Source: CBDAPE01 sp965198325 (lineage in GTDB: Bacteria; Pseudomonadota; Alphaproteobacteria; UBA828; JAPUJA01). Taken from it: DNA of 64,000 nt. A program made the translations under genes and the position numbers. Shown here piece by piece: positions 53,375 to 62,337 of this stretch (positions within the stretch are counted from its first letter, which is position 1; every line of letters begins with the position of its first letter). The stretch is from contig CBDAPE010000016.1 of NCBI GenBank assembly GCA_965198325.1, forward strand, positions 372,001 through 436,000. The letters run 5' to 3'. The notes beneath the pieces were generated by a model, which saw only the letters and a program-made list of their open reading frames with translations, searched no databases and was not told where the DNA came from.

Positions 53375-55825
53375 ATGACGAAAAACCTACCGACCCAAAG
53401 CCGGATTATCATCGTGGGCGGTGGAGTCATTGGCTGCAGCATCGCCTATCATTTGGCCAAGCTTGGCGTGACCGACGTGACCATTCTCGAGCAGGGAAAG
53501 TTGACCTGTGGAACGAGTTGGCACGCGGCCGGCTTGATCATGCAGCTCCGCCCCAGCCATACCCTGACCAAGCTTTGCGTCTATGGCGCTCAGCTTCTCG
53601 GTCAACTCAAGGACGAAACCGGCCAGGACACGGGCTTCAAGCAAAACGGCAGCCTTCCGATTGCCCGGGAACCGGCTCGCCTCCACGAAATTGCGCGGCT
53701 CGTCTCGCTCGGCAGCCGTTTCGGAGTCGAGGCGCACATGCTGACCCCCAGCGAGGTCAAGGAGCATTACCCCTTGCTCGACGAGAGCAAGGTCGTGGGT
53801 GGCGCCATCATCCCCGGTGATGGCCAAGCCAATCCCGTCGACGTCACGATGGCCTACGCGAAGGGCGCACAGAACGCGGGCGTCCGCGTCGTCGAGGGCG
53901 TCAACGTCATCGGTTTCAAGCGCAGCCAGGGCCATCATGTGACGGGCGTCATCACCGAGGCGGGGGAGGTCGCCTGCGAAGCTGTCGTCTTGTGCGCCGG
54001 TGCATGGAGCCGGCATCTGGGCAAGCATGCGGGTGTCGAGGTGCCGCTCTATGCCTCCCAGCATATGTACGTGACGACCGAACCCAGCGACGAGATGCCG
54101 CGCGACCTCCCGGTCCTGCGAAATACCGACGGCTACGTCTATGTCAAGGAGGACGCAGGAAAACTCGTGGTCGGTGCATTCGAGCCGCGGGCCAAGCCGT
54201 TGCCGATCTCCAGCTTGCCCGAACGTTCGGAGTTCCTGGAGTTGCCCGATAACTGGGACCAGTTCGAGCTTCCCATGAGCCAGGCCCTGGAGGTGCTCCC
54301 GATCCTCGAAACCCTCGGAATTAGGCATTTCATGAACGGGCCCGAGAGCTTCACGCCGGACAACCAGTTTATCTTGGGCGAGGCCCCGGCCTTACGGAAG
54401 TTTTACGTCGCGTCCGGGTTCAACTCCCAGGGCATTCTCAGCTCGGCCGGCGTCGGTATGGCGATGGCGGAGTGGATTGTCGCAGGACAACCGACCATGG
54501 ATCTCTCGGAGATCGATATCGCGCGGTTCCACCCCTTTCAGTCGAACCGGCGTTATCTTCATGACCGGCTGACCGAATCGCCGGGCCTGATCTACGCCAT
54601 GCATTGGCCGCACCGCCAGATGGAAACCGCCCGCCCCGTAAGGCTCACCCCGCTCCATGCGAGACTCGACGAGCGTGGCGCCGTGTTCGGCGAGGCCGTC
54701 GGCTGGGAACGCGCGAACTGGTATGCGCCCGACGGGGTCGAGAGGACATACGAGTACTCATACGGCCGGCAGAACTGGTTCCCTCACGCCGCCGAAGAGC
54801 ACCGGGCCGTCCGCGAAGCCGTCGGGCTGTTCGATCTCTCGTCGTTCGGCAAGGCTCTGATCCAGGGCCGGGATGCGGAGATGCAGTTGCAACGCATCTG
54901 CTCGGCCGACATGGCAAAGCCCGTGGGCAAGGTGACCTATACCCAATTCCTGAATGAGCGCGGCGGAATCGAGGCCGATCTCACGATCACCCGTCTTGCG
55001 GACGACATATTCCTGATGGTCACCGCCGCCGCCGCCCAGCACCGGGATATCAACTGGGTGCGCCGTCACCTCGAGCCGGACGCTCACGCGAGCGTGACCG
55101 ACGTCACCTCAGGCTACGCGGTGCTTTCGCTCATGGGTCCCCGGTCCCGGGACCTCCTGACGACCCTGAGCGATGCGGATCTTTCCAACGAGGCGTTTCC
55201 CTTCGGCGCTGCGCGGGAAATCGAGATCGGCTATGCCAAAGGCTGGGCGCTGCGCGTGACCTTCGTCGGCGAACTCGGGTGGGAGCTTTATCTACCGACA
55301 GAGTTCGCGGGGCCCGTCTTCGACCTGCTGGTGAGAGAGGGAGAGGACTTCGGGTTGCGGCTAGCGGGTTATCACGCGCTCGATACGCTTCGCAGCGAGA
55401 AGGCCTATCGGCACTGGGGGCACGACGTCAGCCCTGAGGATACGCCGCTGGAAGCCGGTCTCGGTTTCGTCGTGGCGTTCGACAAGAACGCGGACTTCCT
55501 GGGCCGCCAGGCGATTGAACGGCAGCGCGCAGAGGGTATCCGCCGGCGGATGGCCCATTTCCTGCTCGACGACCCGGAACCCATGCTGTTCCATAACGAG
55601 CCGATCTATCGCAACGGCGTCCTCGTGGGCCGGGTGACATCGGGGGCGTTCGGTCACACGCTGGAACGCTCCGTCGGCATGGGTTACGTCGATCTCGAGG
55701 GCGCGTATTCCCGGGCCTGGATCGAAGAAGGAACCTATGAAATCGAGATCGCCGGCGAACGTTTCGCGGCCCAGGGTAGTACGCGCGCCTTCTACGATCC
55801 GATGGGCGAGCGGGTTAGAAGCTGA
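53375..55825 (+). CDS. FAD-dependent dimethylglycine/sarcosine dehydrogenase-like protein with GcvT domain
   Basis: An 816-residue two-domain enzyme. The N-terminal DAO-type FAD domain begins IIIVGGGVIGCSIAYHLAK. TSWHAAGLIM contains the His that links FAD covalently in dimethylglycine and sarcosine dehydrogenases. From about residue 430 a GcvT-like folate domain follows (DLSSFGKALIQGRDAE, GWELYLPTEF, TLRSEKAYRHWGHDVSPEDT), which transfers the one-carbon unit to tetrahydrofolate. The likely reaction is N-demethylation of a methylated amino acid. The start follows GGAAAGAG. It is divergent from the importer and followed by a second FAD oxidase four bases on. Confidence 0.88.
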   Translation: MTKNLPTQSRIIIVGGGVIGCSIAYHLAKLGVTDVTILEQGKLTCGTSWHAAGLIMQLRPSHTLTKLCVYGAQLLGQLKDETGQDTGFKQNGSLPIAREPARLHEIARLVSLGSRFGVEAHMLTPSEVKEHYPLLDESKVVGGAIIPGDGQANPVDVTMAYAKGAQNAGVRVVEGVNVIGFKRSQGHHVTGVITEAGEVACEAVVLCAGAWSRHLGKHAGVEVPLYASQHMYVTTEPSDEMPRDLPVLRNTDGYVYVKEDAGKLVVGAFEPRAKPLPISSLPERSEFLELPDNWDQFELPMSQALEVLPILETLGIRHFMNGPESFTPDNQFILGEAPALRKFYVASGFNSQGILSSAGVGMAMAEWIVAGQPTMDLSEIDIARFHPFQSNRRYLHDRLTESPGLIYAMHWPHRQMETARPVRLTPLHARLDERGAVFGEAVGWERANWYAPDGVERTYEYSYGRQNWFPHAAEEHRAVREAVGLFDLSSFGKALIQGRDAEMQLQRICSADMAKPVGKVTYTQFLNERGGIEADLTITRLADDIFLMVTAAAAQHRDINWVRRHLEPDAHASVTDVTSGYAVLSLMGPRSRDLLTTLSDADLSNEAFPFGAAREIEIGYAKGWALRVTFVGELGWELYLPTEFAGPVFDLLVREGEDFGLRLAGYHALDTLRSEKAYRHWGHDVSPEDTPLEAGLGFVVAFDKNADFLGRQAIERQRAEGIRRRMAHFLLDDPEPMLFHNEPIYRNGVLVGRVTSGAFGHTLERSVGMGYVDLEGAYSRAWIEEGTYEIEIAGERFAAQGSTRAFYDPMGERVRS

Positions 55826-55829
55826 CGGG

Positions 55830-57269
55830 GTGGATCGAACCGTGGTTCAACACTGTTTGTGGATCGAGGACGCACTCAAGGACGATGCGGGCGTCGCACC
55901 GAACCTCGAGGGGGAAACGCGCGCCGATGTCTGCATCGTAGGCGGCGGTTTCCTGGGCTTGTGGACGGCCATTCGCCTTAAGGACGACCAACCCGGGCTC
56001 GACGTCGTGCTGATCGAGCGCGAGTTTTGCGGCAGCGGCGCAAGCGGGCGGAACGGCGGCTACGTCTTGAGCTGGTGGGCCAAATTTCTGTCGCTCAAGA
56101 ATATCTGCGGGCGCGACGAGGCGTTGCGTCTCTGCAAGGCCTCCGCGGAAGCCGTCGACGAAATCGGCGCGTTCTGCCGGGACAACGAGATCGACGCCCA
56201 CTATCGCCACGATGGTTGGCTGTGGGCGGCAACCTGCAAGGCCCATGACGGCACCTGGAACGCCATCATCGACGAACTGGCGACCCATCAGCTCCACCCA
56301 TTCGAGCGACTGACGGCTGACGAAGCCCGATCCCTTGCCCGCACCGATTCGGATATCACCGGCGTGTTCGAGCCGAACTCGGCCGCGGTTCAGCCTGCTC
56401 GACTGGCACGAGGCTTGAGGCGCGCTGCCCTTGCGCGAGGTGTGCGCCTCTACGAATACACGCCGCTTACGCGCCTGACGCGGTCGACGCCGCCAGTCGT
56501 CAAGACGCCGAAGGGACAGGTGCGAGCCGAAAAAGTCGTGATTGCGATGAACGCGTGGGCCGCCAAATTCGCCGAGATCCGCAAAGCGATCGTCGTCATC
56601 GGTAGCGACGTGATGGTCACCGAGCGGGCGCCGGACCGGTTGGCGGAGATCGGCTATACCGACGGGCTTCGGATCAGCGATTCCCGGACCATGGTCTCCG
56701 GTTGGGGCAATACGCCGGACGGCCGGCTGCTGATGGGGCAGGGCGGCGTCTGCTGCCTGCACGCATACGGCGGCGATGTGGGTACGAAATTTGACGGTCC
56801 GTCCACACTCGAGTCCGAGTTGCACGAGGTCCGCACCCTGCTTTATCCGCAACTGGCCGACGTGCCGATCGCCAGGAGCTGGACAGGGCCGGTCGACCGA
56901 ACCAAATCAGGCCTGCCGTTCTTCGGCCCGCTGGGCGGGCGGCCCGATATCGTCTTCGGGGTCGGTTTTTCAGGCAACGGGGTGGGACCCACCTGTATGA
57001 CCAGCAGGATCCTCGCCTCGCTGGTCCAGGAGAAGGACGACGAATGGGCCCGCTGCGGCCTGGTTCGGCCTCTCACCCGCGATTTTCCGCCTGAGCCAAT
57101 CCGACATATCGGCGTCGGCATCGTGCGCAGGGCCGTGGCCGCAAAGGAGGCAGCCGAGATGAGCGGCCGAAAACCCGGCACCATGACCCGGTTCTTCGCC
57201 GGCTTCGCCCCCAACATGCTCGCGAGCGCTCAGTCGATCGGGACGAGCACGGAGCAGAGCACCGGCTAG
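55830..57269 (+). CDS. FAD-dependent oxidoreductase (DAO family)
   Basis: A 479-residue protein. The Rossmann motif is VCIVGGGFLGLWTAIRLK, followed by GSGASGRNGGYVLSWW, the FAD-attachment-like segment of putrescine/gamma-glutamylputrescine oxidase and related amine oxidases. C-terminal FSGNGVGPTCM closes the FAD fold. It probably oxidises an amine or amino acid. The GTG at 55830 lies four bases after the preceding stop, which supports coupling; a GTG at 55842 is also possible. Confidence 0.82.
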   Translation: MDRTVVQHCLWIEDALKDDAGVAPNLEGETRADVCIVGGGFLGLWTAIRLKDDQPGLDVVLIEREFCGSGASGRNGGYVLSWWAKFLSLKNICGRDEALRLCKASAEAVDEIGAFCRDNEIDAHYRHDGWLWAATCKAHDGTWNAIIDELATHQLHPFERLTADEARSLARTDSDITGVFEPNSAAVQPARLARGLRRAALARGVRLYEYTPLTRLTRSTPPVVKTPKGQVRAEKVVIAMNAWAAKFAEIRKAIVVIGSDVMVTERAPDRLAEIGYTDGLRISDSRTMVSGWGNTPDGRLLMGQGGVCCLHAYGGDVGTKFDGPSTLESELHEVRTLLYPQLADVPIARSWTGPVDRTKSGLPFFGPLGGRPDIVFGVGFSGNGVGPTCMTSRILASLVQEKDDEWARCGLVRPLTRDFPPEPIRHIGVGIVRRAVAAKEAAEMSGRKPGTMTRFFAGFAPNMLASAQSIGTSTEQSTG

Positions 57270-57281
57270 ACGTTTTCAGGC

Positions 57282-57884
57282 TTAGCCGTCGGCGGGCCTC
57301 GACGCCGTAAGGTGGATCCGGATCACGATGTCGTTGGCGACGATCGACGTATCCATCCAGGCACCCTGGCCGACGCCGTAATCCAGCCGCATCACGGTCA
57401 TTTCTCCGATCACGACGGCCCGCAGATGGCCCGGGCGATCGGGGTGATCCTCGATCGCAAGCGAGAAGGGCAGGGCAACGTCGCGGGTAACGTCACGCAT
57501 GGTCAGCCGGCCATGCGCAATGTAGGTCTCATCCGCCGTCGCCTCGAATCTATCCGCCTCGAACCGCGCGGCCGGCCAGGTCAGAACGTCGAACAGGTCC
57601 TTGGACCTGATCATCCCGTCGCGCTCGGCATTCTCGCTGTCGACGCTGTCGATATCGATAACGACCGTCACATGGCTTGCCCCGAGCTTCGCCGGATCGA
57701 AGCGGATATTGGCCGTAAATCGCTCGAACCGCCCTTCGACCGCGCTACCCGCCTGCAGGGCGATGAAACCGACTTGGCTGTTCTCCTCCACGATCCAGGA
57801 GGCCGTGTCTTGGCCGATCGCGGGCGCAGACCAGAAAACGGCAGCGATCGTTATGTAAATCAAGGGCTTAAAAATCGTTCTCAT
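57282..57884 (-). CDS. YceI-family periplasmic protein
   Basis: A 200-residue protein with a signal peptide (FKPLIYITIAAVFWSAPAIG). The YceI lipocalin-like fold is marked by WIVEENSQVGFIALQAG, VTVVIDIDSVDSENAERDGM and RLTMRDVTRDVALPF. YceI proteins bind isoprenoid quinone-like lipids. The start overlaps the cytochrome b561 stop by four bases, so the two are coupled; quinone-linked redox work at the membrane is plausible. Confidence 0.9.
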   Translation of the reverse strand: MRTIFKPLIYITIAAVFWSAPAIGQDTASWIVEENSQVGFIALQAGSAVEGRFERFTANIRFDPAKLGASHVTVVIDIDSVDSENAERDGMIRSKDLFDVLTWPAARFEADRFEATADETYIAHGRLTMRDVTRDVALPFSLAIEDHPDRPGHLRAVVIGEMTVMRLDYGVGQGAWMDTSIVANDIVIRIHLTASRPADG

Positions 57885-58432
57885 GATCGAAATTCAGGCA
57901 ACATCCGGCGCAGGACATCGTCGCGGACCAGAAAATGATGACGCAGGGCGGCCAGCACGTGAAGCGCAACGACCCCCGCGATCGCCCAACTGGACCAGAA
58001 ATGCACGGCCGCAAATGCGTCCTTGAGCGCGGCGCTCGCGGGTATGGGACTCGGCAGGGGCCAGGTTCCGAAGATAATCGTCGGCAGGCCGGACGCAAAG
58101 GACATCACGAGGCCGCTGGCGGGTTGGAGGAACATCAGACCGTAAAGCACCAGATGAACCACCAGAGCACCGGTCTTCTCGAGCGGTGCCATGGCTGCCG
58201 GCAAGGGCGGCGGCGGCGAGACGAGTCGCCAGGCAAGCCGGATCAGGACGAGGGCGACTACGACCAGGCCCAGAGACTTGTGCAGATTGAATAGCTTGAA
58301 GGCTTCCATACCGAGGGGAAGCCCCTGCATGTACCAACCCAGGCCGAACATTGCGAATATCAGCAGCGCGATCGTCCAATGGAGCGCTTGCGCGACGATA
58401 CCGTATCGCCGGCCGGTATTGCGCAGTCGCAT
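57881..58432 (-). CDS. Cytochrome b561 family protein
   Basis: A 183-residue membrane protein with four helices and paired heme His residues (QALHWTIALLIFAMFGLGWY, NLHKSLGLVVVALVLIR, VHLVLYGLMFLQPASG, VHFWSSWAIAGVVALHVLAA). It carries electrons across the membrane, typically with quinone. The pairing with YceI genes on both sides is commonly observed in proteobacteria. Confidence 0.9.
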   Translation of the reverse strand: MRLRNTGRRYGIVAQALHWTIALLIFAMFGLGWYMQGLPLGMEAFKLFNLHKSLGLVVVALVLIRLAWRLVSPPPPLPAAMAPLEKTGALVVHLVLYGLMFLQPASGLVMSFASGLPTIIFGTWPLPSPIPASAALKDAFAAVHFWSSWAIAGVVALHVLAALRHHFLVRDDVLRRMLPEFRS

Positions 58433-58472
58433 GGGCCGGTGATGAGATGGTCTGCGTGACCGGTCCTACGGA

Positions 58473-59087
58473 TTAGTTTTGCTTGCGCAGCTCGGCCTCG
58501 ATCTTGATCTCGACCTCGTCGGAGGTCAGAGGCGCGTAGAGGCCGAGTCCGTGTTCGCTTCGCAACACTGTCGTGCGAGCCGAGAACGACGCGTATTCCG
58601 CACCGCCGTAGAAATCCGGGAAGAACTCCGCGAGCGGGTGGGCGCCGTAGAAGTTGAAGGTGACAAAAAGCGTCACGGATTTGGTCTGTTCCTTGATCGT
58701 CAGATAGCCGACGACGATTCCCATGTTCGCACCCGTCTACTGGACGGACGTGCTCTTGAAAGTAATCGTCGGATAATTCGCGACGTCGAAGAAATTATCG
58801 CTCTTCAAGTCGTCGTCCAGATAGGTCGAGATCGTGTGCACGCTTGTGGCGTCGATGGTCACGTCGATGCTGCTTTTGGTAATATCCTCCTGATCGAAAA
58901 CGACCGTGCCTTCGTAGCCGGTGAAACGCGCGTGCTGGGTCGAGAGTCCCAGATGGTTATAGGTGAACATGACGTGGGAATGATCCGTATCGAAACTGTA
59001 GGAGTCGGCCGCAAGCGCGGTGTTTGCAAATCCGAGTGCGAACAGGACGGCGATCAGCGGCGAGCCGCGTGAGAGAAGTCGGCCCAT
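58473..59087 (-). pseudogene. YceI-family gene split by an in-frame UAG
   Basis: A 116-residue N-terminal half with signal peptide (LIAVLFALGFANTALA) and YceI core (FDTDHSHVMFTYNHLG, ANYPTITFKSTSVQ) ends at TAG (58737-58739 on the plus strand). The next codons in the same register read TGANMGIVVGYLTIKEQTKS and complete the fold to about 204 residues. In YceI proteins a Lys or Glu usually follows at this position, so a single AAG or GAG to TAG change would explain it. Nonsense mutation is likelier than recoding. Confidence 0.8.
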
Positions 59088-59277
59088 GAAATTGTCCCCC
59101 TAAGGTTTATGATTTTGTGATCCAGACTACTGCGCAGATTATACGCGAGGACGCCCAGGACCGCACATCAATTGCTCGTGAGGATCGGTTCGGGGGCTTC
59201 GATGGACGGCGCATCGCTTCGGCCCTATCTTTAGGGAAACCGATCACAAGGCGCCGCCGCAGCTAGAGGAGCGAGGA

Positions 59278-60465
59278 ATGGCCGTTAGCCCCGACGTAGA
59301 GGCACTCGCCGACCAGATGACCGCCTGGCGGCGAGACATCCATGCCCATCCGGAAACCGCGTTCGAGGAAGTTCGGACCGCCGCGCTGGTCGCCGAAAAA
59401 CTCACCGAATTCGGGCTCGATGAGGTGCATACCGGGATCGCCCAGACCGGCGTGGTCGGCGTTTTGCGCGCCGGGGAGGCATCGGGCAACGAAACCCGGG
59501 CGATCGGTTTGCGTGCGGATATGGACGCGCTCGATATTCACGAGCTCAACGAGGTCGACCACCGCTCCCAGAATGCGGGAAAAATGCACGCCTGCGGACA
59601 TGACGGCCATACCACGATGCTGCTGGGCGCGGCCAAGCACCTGGCCGCGTCGCGCGATTTTGACGGGACCGTCTATTTCATCTTTCAGCCCGCCGAAGAG
59701 AACGAAGGCGGCGGGCAGGCGATGGTCGACGAAGGGCTGTTCGAACGCTTTCCCGTGGAAGCGGTCTACGGCATGCACAACTGGCCGGGGCTGGCGACCG
59801 GCAAGATGGCGGTCCGAGCGGGTCCCATGCTGGCGGCATTCGATCTGTTCGAGATCACGGTGACGGGCAAGGGCGCGCACGCTGCCATGCCTCATCTCGG
59901 GATCGATCCCATCGTGGCGGCGAGCCAGATCGTCCTGGCGCTGCAGACCATTACCGCCCGAAACGTCGATCCGATCCAATCCGCCGTGGTGACGGTGACC
60001 CAGTTCCACGGCGGCGACACCTGGAACGTGATTCCCCAAACGGTCACCTTACGGGGAACCTGCCGCTCGTTCCGCCCGGAAATCCGGGATCTGATGGAAT
60101 CCCGGCTGCGGGCGATGGCGGGAGAAATCGGCACGGCATTCGGTGCCTCGGTCGAGGTGATGTACGATCGCCGCTATCCGGCCACCGTGAACAGCGATAC
60201 CGAGACCGGAATTGCCGCGACCGTCGCGAGCCAGGTCGTCGGAAACGACAACCTCGACCGCAATCCAAGTCCGGCGATGGGCTCCGAAGACTTCGCCTAC
60301 ATGCTTCAGGCGAGGCCGGGCTGCTACATTTTGCTTGGCAACGGTCCCGGCGAAGGCGGCTGCACGCTGCACAATCCGTACTACGACTTCAACGACGACG
60401 CGCTGGCGATCGGGGCCAGCTACTGGGTCCGGCTCGTGGAACACTGCCTCGGCCAGGATCGGTGA
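59278..60465 (+). CDS. M20-family amidohydrolase (hippurate hydrolase-like)
   Basis: A 395-residue metallopeptidase-fold amidohydrolase. Metal ligands and catalytic residues are in MHACGHDGHTTMLLGA, QPAEENEGGG, YGMHNWPG and a late TLHNPYYDFND. Family members remove acyl groups from amino acids (hippurate, N-acetyl amino acids, IAA conjugates). The ATG at 59278 has GAGGAGCGAGGA upstream. It is a stand-alone gene in this window. Confidence 0.9.
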   Translation: MAVSPDVEALADQMTAWRRDIHAHPETAFEEVRTAALVAEKLTEFGLDEVHTGIAQTGVVGVLRAGEASGNETRAIGLRADMDALDIHELNEVDHRSQNAGKMHACGHDGHTTMLLGAAKHLAASRDFDGTVYFIFQPAEENEGGGQAMVDEGLFERFPVEAVYGMHNWPGLATGKMAVRAGPMLAAFDLFEITVTGKGAHAAMPHLGIDPIVAASQIVLALQTITARNVDPIQSAVVTVTQFHGGDTWNVIPQTVTLRGTCRSFRPEIRDLMESRLRAMAGEIGTAFGASVEVMYDRRYPATVNSDTETGIAATVASQVVGNDNLDRNPSPAMGSEDFAYMLQARPGCYILLGNGPGEGGCTLHNPYYDFNDDALAIGASYWVRLVEHCLGQDR

Positions 60466-60547
60466 GCGACCGGGGGTTGGCAGAGCCGCCGATTGGCGCT
60501 ATAGGGCGGAACAGCAGGCATAGCGCGGGCAACGAAAGGACGATCCG

Positions 60548-60997
60548 ATGATGGGGAAAAGCCTGGTCGAAACCCTGATGGGCACAATCGTCGTAGCGGT
60601 GGCCATCGGATTTCTTGTCTACGCCTATTCCCGCAGCAACGTGGAAACTGTCGACGGCTACGTGTTAAGCGCCAAATTCAGCCGGGTCGACGGGCTGAGC
60701 GAAGGCAGCGACGTGCGTATGGGAGGCATCAAGATCGGCTCGATCGTCGAACAACGGCTGGATCCGGTGACCTACAAGGCGATCGTGCGCATGAGTATCG
60801 ACCCCGACTACGAGCTGCCTCTCGATTCGTCGGCGGCCGTCGTAAGCGACGGTCTGCTCGGCGGCAAATATCTTGCCCTGAGTCCGGGTGCCGAGGAGCG
60901 GATGATCGAGCCCGAGGGCGAAATCCGCTACACCCAAGGTGCAATCAATATCGAAGAGCTACTCGGCAAGTTCATGTTCGGCACCGACGGACCATAA
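60548..60997 (+). CDS. mlaD: MlaD-family phospholipid transport protein
   Basis: A 149-residue inner-membrane-anchored protein with one N-terminal helix (LMGTIVVAVAIGFLVYAYS) and an MCE domain (VDGLSEGSDVRMGGIKIGSI, DGLLGGKYLALSPG). It is the periplasmic lipid-binding subunit of the Mla system that keeps the outer membrane asymmetric. The other Mla genes are not adjacent, as often in alphaproteobacteria where mlaD sits near DUF2155 and accC. Either of the tandem ATG codons could start it. Confidence 0.9.
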   Translation: MMGKSLVETLMGTIVVAVAIGFLVYAYSRSNVETVDGYVLSAKFSRVDGLSEGSDVRMGGIKIGSIVEQRLDPVTYKAIVRMSIDPDYELPLDSSAAVVSDGLLGGKYLALSPGAEERMIEPEGEIRYTQGAINIEELLGKFMFGTDGP

Positions 60998-61065
60998 TTC
61001 AGCCATAATACGGCGCGATCGTCGGTTCGCCTGGCGAGCGTATTCGCCCTTCCGGAGCGTGGTCG

Positions 61066-61293
61066 ATGAAAAAATCCGATCCCACATTCGACGCCGTCGT
61101 CTGGCACGCGCCCGACGGCTCGCCGCTCTCTTGTCTGGAAAAGATCAAGGTGCTGAACGAAAATCTCGAGGAAATCCGAGAGATGTGCGGGGATGCGCTC
61201 GAGGACGCCGTGTTGATGGGCGGGGACGAGGCGCAGATCCGCGACGTTCTCCGGCAGCTCGTCGAAAACCTCAGACGACCGTTTCAGGATTGA
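61066..61293 (+). CDS. Small conserved helical protein
   Basis: A 75-residue acidic protein predicted to be mainly helical (SCLEKIKVLNENLEEIREM, DEAQIRDVLRQLVENLRRPF). Family unknown. It lies between mlaD and the DUF2155 gene and ends one base before the latter, a layout expected in alphaproteobacterial genomes, so it is probably cotranscribed with both. Confidence 0.7.
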   Translation: MKKSDPTFDAVVWHAPDGSPLSCLEKIKVLNENLEEIREMCGDALEDAVLMGGDEAQIRDVLRQLVENLRRPFQD

Positions 61294-61294
61294 T

Positions 61295-61720
61295 ATGGGC
61301 TGGCGCCGTCTCCCGGTCGTCGCGTTGACCGCTGGCCTCGCTTTAGCCACAACGAATCTCGCCGCGCAAGAGGACGACGACGTGGCAGACACTCAGGAGC
61401 CGGCCGCAACGATCCTGCTGCGCGGACTCGATAAGGTCACGGCGGGAGTTTCGCCGATCGAGGCGCACATCGGCCAGCCGGTCCGGTTCGGTAGTCTGGA
61501 AATCACCGTCCGCGACTGCCAGAAGGCGCCGCCCGAAGAACCTCCGGAGAGCGCCGCGTTTCTCGAAATCCGGGAAGTTCGGGCGGGGGAGAGTCCGATC
61601 GAACTGTTTAGCGGCTGGATGTTAGCGTCGAGCCCTGCGTTCTCGACGCTCGAACACCCGGTTTACGATGTCTGGGTGATCGATTGCGAGGCGCGTGCAT
61701 CCATCTCGTCGGCGGAGTGA
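61295..61720 (+). CDS. DUF2155 domain-containing protein
   Basis: A 141-residue exported protein. A signal-like N-terminus (VVALTAGLALATTNLAAQ) is followed by the DUF2155 core: RGLDKVTAGVSPIEAHIG, FGSLEITVRDC, PPEESAAFLEI-like segments and LFSGWMLASSPAFSTLEHPVYDVWVIDC. Function unknown; two conserved Cys may form a disulfide. It overlaps the convergent aat gene by 58 bases. Confidence 0.85.
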   Translation: MGWRRLPVVALTAGLALATTNLAAQEDDDVADTQEPAATILLRGLDKVTAGVSPIEAHIGQPVRFGSLEITVRDCQKAPPEEPPESAAFLEIREVRAGESPIELFSGWMLASSPAFSTLEHPVYDVWVIDCEARASISSAE

Positions 61721-62337
61721 TACCCAGCCTCGACCTTAAGCGCCGCGTCCAGCTGATCGTGGTAAGTCCCCCGGGGAATTTCGACCGCTCCGAATTGCCG
61801 CAAATGTTCGGTCATGAACTGGACATCGAACAGAATGAAACCGCCCGCGCAGAGTCGCTCGTAGAGGTGGACGAGCGCGACCTTGCTCGCATTCGGCTCC
61901 CCTGAAAACATGCTCTCGCCGAAAAACGCGCCGCCGAGCGTAATACCATAAAGTCCGCCGACGAGCCGCTCCCCCTGCCAGCATTCGACGCTGTGGGCAT
62001 GGCCCTGATCGTGCAGCATGTCGTAAAGATCCACGAGTCGCGGATTAATCCAGCTCTCGCGCCGGCTTCCGCCGGGTTCGGCGCAGGCTTCGATGACCCG
62101 GCGAAACGCCGTATCCGTGCGTATCTCGAAAGGCTGCCGGCGGATCAGGCGGGCGAGGCGGCGTGGCACATGAAACGCGTCCATGGGAAACACCGCTCGC
62201 CATTCGGGATCGATCCAGTAAAGCCGAGAATCGTGCCGGCTCTCCGCCATCGGGAAGACGCCGGCGGCATAAGCTTCGAGCACGAGTTGCGGCGTCAGGA
62301 ACGGCGCCGCCTGGCTGACGTTAATTTCCCCGTTCAA
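61663..62337 (-). CDS. aat: Leucyl/phenylalanyl-tRNA-protein transferase
   Basis: A 224-residue N-end-rule transferase. EAYAAGVFPMAESR, YWIDPEWRAVFPMDAFHVPR, ESWINPRLVDLYDMLHDQG, SVECWQGERLVGGLYGI and FGESMFSGEPNASKVALVHL are all family hallmarks. It attaches Leu or Phe to N-terminal Arg/Lys for ClpS-ClpAP degradation. The start overlaps the accC end by 17 bases, linking it to the acetyl-CoA carboxylase operon. The C-terminus overlaps the opposing DUF2155 gene. Confidence 0.95.
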   Translation of the reverse strand: MNGEINVSQAAPFLTPQLVLEAYAAGVFPMAESRHDSRLYWIDPEWRAVFPMDAFHVPRRLARLIRRQPFEIRTDTAFRRVIEACAEPGGSRRESWINPRLVDLYDMLHDQGHAHSVECWQGERLVGGLYGITLGGAFFGESMFSGEPNASKVALVHLYERLCAGGFILFDVQFMTEHLRQFGAVEIPRGTYHDQLDAALKVEAGYHSADEMDARASQSITQTS

